From an uncultured Oligella sp. (GTDB taxonomy: Bacteria > Pseudomonadota > Gammaproteobacteria > Burkholderiales > Burkholderiaceae_B): a stretch of 40,573 nucleotides of DNA. Position 1 is the first letter of the stretch; every line of letters begins with the position of its first letter. The stretch lies in NCBI GenBank assembly GCA_947632105.1, contig CANROD010000016.1:1-40573 (forward strand), written 5' to 3'. The notes beneath the pieces are model-generated. The model saw only the letters and a list, made by a program, of their open reading frames with translations, had not been told where the DNA came from and searched no databases. Shown in pieces: positions 35,817 to 40,573 of the stretch. Made by a program: the position numbers and the translations under genes.

Positions 35817-37595
35817 GTGGTTGCAATTAATTCTTCTTTACCCCGTCGTAAATTTGACGTGGTTGTAGTAGGCGCCGGTGGAGCCGGTATGCGCTGCTCA
35901 TTACAATTAGCTCAGGCTGGTTTGTCTGTTGCTGTTTTATCAAAAGTTTTCCCAACGCGTTCGCATACTGTTGCAGCACAGGGTGGTGTCAGTGCTTCTC
36001 TCGGTAATATGAGTGAGGATAATTGGCAATGGCATATGTATGACACTGTTAAGGGCTCTGACTGGTTAGGTGACCAGGACGCGATTGAGTTTTTATGTCG
36101 TGAAGCGCCAAATGCCGTTTATGAGCTAGAGCACTTTGGTATGCCTTTTGACCGTAATGCTGATGGTACTATTTACCAGCGTCCATTTGGTGGTCACACA
36201 GCTAATTTCGGCGAGAAGCCTGTTCAGCGTGCCTGTGCCGTGGCTGACCGTACTGGTCATGCGATGTTACATACACTTTATCAGCGTAACGTAGCTGCCC
36301 GCACTCATTTCTTTGTTGAGTGGATGGCTTTAGATCTACTACGTAACGAAACAGGTGATGTAGTTGGTGTTACTGCGCTTGAGATGGAAACAGGTGATAT
36401 TTACATCCTTGAGGGTAAGGCTACCGTGTTAGCTACAGGTGGAGCTGGTCGTATTTGGGCTGCTTCTACCAACGCCTTTATTAATACTGGTGATGGTCTT
36501 GGTATGGCTGCTCGCGCAGGTATTCCTTTACAAGACTTAGAGTTTTGGCAGTTCCACCCAACGGGTGTAGCAGGTGCCGGTGTTCTAATTACTGAGGGTG
36601 TTCGCGGCGAGGGTGGTATCCTTCTTAACAAAGACGGCGAGCGTTTTATGGAGCGTTATGCGCCAACCCTCAAAGACTTGGCTCCACGTGACTTTGTTTC
36701 GCGCTCCATGGACCAAGAGATTAAAGAGGGTCGTGGTTGTGGCCCTAATGGCGATCACGTCGTACTCAAGCTTGACCACTTAGGCTCTGATGTTATTAAT
36801 AAACGTCTACCGTCTATTCGTGAGATTGCAATTCGCTTTGGTAACGTTGACCCAATTAAAGACCCAATTCCAGTGGTTCCTACAATCCACTACCAGATGG
36901 GGGGTATTCCTACCAATATTTCTGGTCAGGTATTAGACTATGTTAATGGCGAAAATAAAGTCATTAACGGTTTGTTTGCCGTGGGTGAATGTGCTGCAAC
37001 TTCAGTTCATGGTGCTAACCGTTTAGGTACTAACTCATTGCTTGACTTAATCGTCTTTGGTCGCGCAACTGGTAACCACATTGTTGATCAGCATCTAGAG
37101 AAACAGAAAACTCACCAAGATCTTCCTATGGAAGCGGTTGAAAAGTCTATAAACCGTGTCAATGAGCTTGAGGCTCGTACATCGGGTGAAAAAGTTCAAG
37201 ATGTTGGTAACGCTATGCGTGTTTCCATGCAAGCACACTGTGGAGTGTTCCGTACCTTGGACCTTCTTAATGAGGGTGTTACACAGATTGAGGAAATTGC
37301 TGAACAAGCTAACCATATCTATTTTAAAGACAAGTCAAAAGTCTTTAATATGGCACGCCAAGAGGCTTTAGAAATTGCCAATATGGTTGAGGTTGCACGA
37401 GCAACTGTTACATCAGCAGCGGCTCGTACAGAGAGTCGTGGTGCTCATGCTTTAAATGATTATCCTGAGCGTGATGATGAAAACTGGTTGAAGCACACTA
37501 TGTGGTACTCAGATGGCAGTCGCTTAGAGTATAAACCGGTTCAAATGAAGCCATTAACAGCAGAATCAGTACCTCCTAAGCCGCGTACTTTCTAA
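35817..37595 (+). CDS. sdhA: Succinate dehydrogenase flavoprotein subunit
   Basis: 592 residues from a GTG at 35817, three bases after sdhD. VVVVGAGGAGMRCSLQLAQA binds FAD, and His50 in FPTRSHTVAAQGG is the covalent FAD attachment site. HGANRLGTNSLLDLIVFGRA is the C-terminal FAD block, and RPFGGH and the catalytic arginine region REG...RDFVSRSM are present. It oxidises succinate to fumarate on the cytoplasmic face of the inner membrane. FAD attachment is helped by SdhE, encoded two genes downstream. Arginine codons are mostly CGT/CGC, a contrast with the TRAP cassette. Confidence 0.98.
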   Translation: MVAINSSLPRRKFDVVVVGAGGAGMRCSLQLAQAGLSVAVLSKVFPTRSHTVAAQGGVSASLGNMSEDNWQWHMYDTVKGSDWLGDQDAIEFLCREAPNAVYELEHFGMPFDRNADGTIYQRPFGGHTANFGEKPVQRACAVADRTGHAMLHTLYQRNVAARTHFFVEWMALDLLRNETGDVVGVTALEMETGDIYILEGKATVLATGGAGRIWAASTNAFINTGDGLGMAARAGIPLQDLEFWQFHPTGVAGAGVLITEGVRGEGGILLNKDGERFMERYAPTLKDLAPRDFVSRSMDQEIKEGRGCGPNGDHVVLKLDHLGSDVINKRLPSIREIAIRFGNVDPIKDPIPVVPTIHYQMGGIPTNISGQVLDYVNGENKVINGLFAVGECAATSVHGANRLGTNSLLDLIVFGRATGNHIVDQHLEKQKTHQDLPMEAVEKSINRVNELEARTSGEKVQDVGNAMRVSMQAHCGVFRTLDLLNEGVTQIEEIAEQANHIYFKDKSKVFNMARQEALEIANMVEVARATVTSAAARTESRGAHALNDYPERDDENWLKHTMWYSDGSRLEYKPVQMKPLTAESVPPKPRTF

Positions 37596-37613
37596 GGAGT
37601 AAAGGTAAGAATT

Positions 37614-38327
37614 ATGTCTAAACGAATTATGAAATTTGAGATTTATCGCTATGATCCGGATAAGGATGAGCGTCCTTATATGCAAAAGCTAGATGTAGAG
37701 CTTGAGCCGACGGACAAGATGCTATTAGATGCGATTGTGCGTATTAAAAATGATGTTGATGACAGTGTTTCAATTCGTCGTTCATGCCGTGAGGGTGTTT
37801 GTGGATCAGACGCCATGAATGTCAACGGTAAAAACATGCTTGCATGTATTACTAACTTGAATGATCTCAAGGAACCTGTCGTTTTACGTCCATTACCGGG
37901 TTTGCCGGTCATTCGTGATTTGATTGTTGATATGACTCATTTCTTCAATCAGTATCATTCAGTACAGCCGTACTTGATTAATAACACACCACCTCCAGAA
38001 AAAGAGCGTCTACAGAGTCCTGAGGCACGCGAAGAATTAGATGGTCTATATGAATGTATTCTTTGCGCCTGTTGCTCAACCTCATGCCCATCATTCTGGT
38101 GGAACCCTGATAAATTCGTCGGTCCTGCCGGTTTGTTACAGGCATATCGCTTCTTAGCTGATAGTCGTGACGAAGCAACGGATCAGCGTTTGGATAACTT
38201 AGAGGATCCATATCGTTTATTCCGTTGCCACTCAATTATGAACTGTGTGGACGCTTGTCCTAAGGGGTTAAACCCGACTCGTGCGATCGGTAAGATTAAA
38301 GAGATGCTAGTTCGTCGTACAGTTTAA
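37614..38327 (+). CDS. sdhB: Succinate dehydrogenase iron-sulfur subunit
   Basis: 237 residues, full length. The [2Fe-2S] ligands are in SCREGVCGSDAMNVNGKNML followed by AC, the [4Fe-4S] ligands in CILCACCSTSCPSFW, and the [3Fe-4S] ligands in CHSIMNCVDACPKGLNP. It wires electrons from the SdhA flavin to ubiquinone at SdhCD. 18 bp after sdhA, with aaggagtaaagg before the ATG. Confidence 0.98.
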   Translation: MSKRIMKFEIYRYDPDKDERPYMQKLDVELEPTDKMLLDAIVRIKNDVDDSVSIRRSCREGVCGSDAMNVNGKNMLACITNLNDLKEPVVLRPLPGLPVIRDLIVDMTHFFNQYHSVQPYLINNTPPPEKERLQSPEAREELDGLYECILCACCSTSCPSFWWNPDKFVGPAGLLQAYRFLADSRDEATDQRLDNLEDPYRLFRCHSIMNCVDACPKGLNPTRAIGKIKEMLVRRTV

Positions 38328-38360
38328 CGACTGTACTATATTTAGCTAAGAGTACTACGG

Positions 38361-38624
38361 ATGAGCATATCAGAAGTTGAACTTGCGCGTGCACGCCTCC
38401 GTTGGCGTGCACGACGTGGTTTATTGGAAAATGATTTAATCCTTACTCACTTTCTTGACCTCTATGAGGAGCAATTAAGTGATGAGGATGTACTATCGCT
38501 GACAAAATTATTTCAGCTAGATGACAACCAGCTATTGGAGATTTTATTAGGCAAATCTGAACCACAAGGCGAATACTACACTGATAATATATGCCGACTT
38601 GTTCAGAGGATTCGTGAAGCCTGA
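38361..38624 (+). CDS. sdhE: FAD assembly factor SdhE
   Basis: 87 residues, all helical. The motif [20 protein letters not shown] contains the conserved RG-x2-E that is needed for flavinylation. SdhE (YgfY/Sdh5 family) binds SdhA and promotes covalent FAD attachment. It lies 33 bp after sdhB and 41 bp before gltA, inside the sdh operon. Confidence 0.95.
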   Translation: MSISEVELARARLRWRARRGLLENDLILTHFLDLYEEQLSDEDVLSLTKLFQLDDNQLLEILLGKSEPQGEYYTDNICRLVQRIREA

Positions 38625-38665
38625 TATCACTAACCTTTAGCTTTTATTTAAAGGAAAAAATCAAG

Positions 38666-39976
38666 ATGCAATTATCCGATAAGAAGGCTACATTAAGCTT
38701 TTCAGACGATTCGCCATCAATTGAGCTACCGATTTATCAAGGCACGATTGGCCCTGACGTTATGGACATACGTAAGCTGTACGGTCAAACCGGTAATTTT
38801 ACGTATGATCCAGGATTTATGGCAACAGCTTCATGCGGCTCTTCTATTACCTACATTGATGGTGATAAGGGGGAGTTGCTATATCGTGGTTACCCGATTG
38901 AGCAGTTGGCAGTTAATTGTGATTTTTTAGAGGTTTGCTATTTATTATTAAAAGGCGAACTACCTAATGAAGAACAGAAGAAAGCGTTTGACCAGTCTGT
39001 GAATCGCCACAATATGGTAAATGAGCAAATGCATTTCTTTTTACGCGGTTTCCGTCGTGATGCACACCCAATGGCCGTTTTAACAGGCCTTGTTGGTGCG
39101 ATGTCAGCTTTTTATCATGATTCTACTGATATTACTAACCCAGAGCATCGCGACATCTCAGCAATTCGTTTAATTGCTAAGATGCCTACACTTGTTGCTA
39201 TGGCTTATAAATATAGTAAAGGTGAGCCGTACATCTATCCAAAAAATGACTTAAGCTATTCTGGTAATTTCCTTCGTCAGATGTTTGCTACACCTTGCGA
39301 AGATTACCAGGTGAACGATGTAGTTGAACGTGCTTTAGACCGTATCTTGATTTTACATGCGGATCACGAGCAAAATGCGTCAACTTCTACAGTAAGACTT
39401 TGTGGTTCTTCAGGTACTAATCCATTTGCGGCTGTCTCGGCTGGTGTTGCTTGCTTGTGGGGTCCTTCTCATGGTGGAGCTAACGAAGCTTGCTTAAATA
39501 TGCTTGAACAGATTCAAGCAAATGGTGGTATTGAGAAAGTTGGTGAGTTCATGGAAGCGGTTAAGGATAAAAACAATCCTGCACGTTTAATGGGCTTTGG
39601 TCATCGTGTTTACAAGAATTACGATCCACGTGCTAAGTTAATGCAAGAAACGTGTAAAGAGGTTCTGACCGCACTAGGCTTAGAAAACGATCCTTTATTT
39701 AAGTTAGCGATGGAGTTAGAGCGTATTGCACTTGAGGATGAGTATTTCGTTGAGCGTAAGCTTTACCCTAATGTAGACTTCTACTCAGGTATCGTTCAAC
39801 GTGCTATTGGTATTCCAACCTCTTTATTTACTGCCATCTTTGCTTTAGCTCGTACAGCTGGTTGGATTGCGCAGTGGAGTGAGATGCTTGGTGACCCTGA
39901 TTATAAGATCGGTCGTCCGCGTCAGTTATATATTGGTGCTCCTCACCGTGATGTTAAACCAAGAGCTGACAGATAG
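38666..39976 (+). CDS. gltA: Citrate synthase
   Basis: 436 residues, the type II (hexameric, NADH-sensitive) length of Gram-negative bacteria. [20 protein letters not shown] and [18 protein letters not shown] carry the two catalytic histidines, and [15 protein letters not shown] the catalytic aspartate. It condenses acetyl-CoA with oxaloacetate to citrate. ggaaaaaatcaag precedes the ATG. It is the last gene of the sdhCDAB-sdhE-gltA operon and ends at a strong terminator. Confidence 0.98.
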   Translation: MQLSDKKATLSFSDDSPSIELPIYQGTIGPDVMDIRKLYGQTGNFTYDPGFMATASCGSSITYIDGDKGELLYRGYPIEQLAVNCDFLEVCYLLLKGELPNEEQKKAFDQSVNRHNMVNEQMHFFLRGFRRDAHPMAVLTGLVGAMSAFYHDSTDITNPEHRDISAIRLIAKMPTLVAMAYKYSKGEPYIYPKNDLSYSGNFLRQMFATPCEDYQVNDVVERALDRILILHADHEQNASTSTVRLCGSSGTNPFAAVSAGVACLWGPSHGGANEACLNMLEQIQANGGIEKVGEFMEAVKDKNNPARLMGFGHRVYKNYDPRAKLMQETCKEVLTALGLENDPLFKLAMELERIALEDEYFVERKLYPNVDFYSGIVQRAIGIPTSLFTAIFALARTAGWIAQWSEMLGDPDYKIGRPRQLYIGAPHRDVKPRADR

Positions 39977-40001
39977 TCTCTAGGTTTAGAAGTTATTTTT
40001 T

Positions 40002-40038
40002 AATTCCCCGAGTAGTTTATTCGGGGAATTTTGTTTTT
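40002..40038 (+). terminator. Terminator after gltA
   Basis: aattccccga and tcggggaatt form a perfect 10-bp stem with a 9-nt loop, followed by ttgtttttt. Confidence 0.93.
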
Positions 40039-40109
40039 TACTCATTAATTAAACAAAAACTTTATTAGTGTAATAAAATTAATAGTGTTTAGTAATTTGG
40101 AGAGTCACA

Positions 40110-40573
40110 GTGGAGCAAAAAATAAGTGCAAATAGCCATATTTTACCTTCTTATCTCGATCAAAATGATGTAGGTGCTTGGGGCATATTTTTGCAGCAAA
40201 TTGACCGTATTGCCCCTTATATGGGTAGTTTAGGTTCATGGGTTGAGACCTTAAAGCGTCCTAAAACGATTATGGTTGTTGATGTACCTATCGAGTTGGA
40301 TGATGGCACCTTAGCTCACTTTGAAGGCTATCGTGTACAGCACAATACGATTCGTGGACCGGGTAAAGGTGGTGTGCGCTTCCACCAAAATGTTAATCTC
40401 TCTGAGGTGATGGCCCTAGCTGGTTGGATGTCTATTAAGTGTGCTGCTGTAAATTTACCGTTTGGTGGTGCTAAAGGCGGTATTCGTATTGACCCACGTA
40501 ATTACTCTGAAAAAGAGCTTGAGCGTGTTACTCGTCGCTACACATCAGAAATTGGCGGTATTATCGGTCCACT
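40110..40573 (+). CDS. gdhA: Glutamate dehydrogenase, 5' part (runs off the window)
   Basis: The 154 visible codons start at a GTG (40110) preceded by ttggagag at about 6 nt. The protein begins [20 protein letters not shown]. It shows [37 protein letters not shown] and the catalytic-lysine block [20 protein letters not shown] of Glu/Leu/Phe/Val dehydrogenases. Spacing and sequence fit the NAD- or dual-type hexameric glutamate dehydrogenase that feeds 2-oxoglutarate to the TCA cycle. The C-terminal half is beyond the edge, so leucine dehydrogenase is not strictly excluded, though the N-terminal extension favours glutamate. Confidence 0.92.
   Translation, partial: MEQKISANSHILPSYLDQNDVGAWGIFLQQIDRIAPYMGSLGSWVETLKRPKTIMVVDVPIELDDGTLAHFEGYRVQHNTIRGPGKGGVRFHQNVNLSEVMALAGWMSIKCAAVNLPFGGAKGGIRIDPRNYSEKELERVTRRYTSEIGGIIGP

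Overview
The window reads as chromosome of a low-GC betaproteobacterium, most likely family Alcaligenaceae (the Taylorella, Pelistega and Oligella side of the family). The grounds are: the gene order mdh, gntR, sdhCDAB, sdhE, gltA; an EF-P that carries arginine at position 32 beside its rhamnosyltransferase EarP, a pairing typical of Betaproteobacteria and some Gammaproteobacteria; E. coli-type long ArgG; and prpB-prpC next to the TCA genes. I cannot name the species from sequence alone.

Layout. 1-3.0 kb: a MATE exporter and an iron-storage block (bfd, then two tandem bacterioferritin subunits), with Fur-box-like sites in both promoter regions. The two Bfr subunits are complementary: one keeps the ferroxidase residues but lacks the haem methionine, the other keeps the methionine but has lost most ferroxidase ligands. 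3.3-8.6 kb: an accessory-looking cassette of a flavin amine/amino-acid oxidase, a three-part TRAP transporter and a TetR regulator. It is bracketed by two 105-bp direct repeats (98 of 105 identical by eye). Each repeat holds a facing pair of DnaA-box sequences and a hairpin; a third DnaA-box pair lies just downstream. 9.1-10.5 kb: a trimethylamine monooxygenase (Tmm). 10.7-14.2 kb: a leftward arsenic operon, arsC2 (LMW-phosphatase type), arsB, arsC (glutaredoxin type), arsH, arsR. It has an inverted repeat over its -10 box and an ArsR whose only cysteines are at the C-terminus.

14.6-21.1 kb: tRNA-Ser(GCT), aspartokinase, two valine-catabolism genes (mmsB and an acyl-CoA dehydrogenase), a DUF533 protein, efp and earP. 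21.1-40.6 kb: a central-carbon block: acnA, a PLP aminotransferase, acnB, an exported protein of unknown function, argG, prpC, prpB, mdh, a HutC/UTRA-type GntR regulator, sdhC, sdhD, sdhA, sdhB, sdhE, gltA and the start of a glutamate dehydrogenase running off the right edge.

How the parts fit. Valine breakdown can yield propionyl-CoA, which PrpC and PrpB convert through 2-methylcitrate to pyruvate and succinate. No acnD, prpF or prpD is present here, so AcnB may supply the hydration step. Succinate enters the Sdh complex beside Mdh, GltA and the aconitases. GTCTTAT half-sites occur both in the mdh/gntR gap and upstream of acnB, which suggests that the GntR protein co-regulates them. The least explained element is the repeat-flanked TRAP/oxidase cassette with its DnaA-box pairs, next to tmm.
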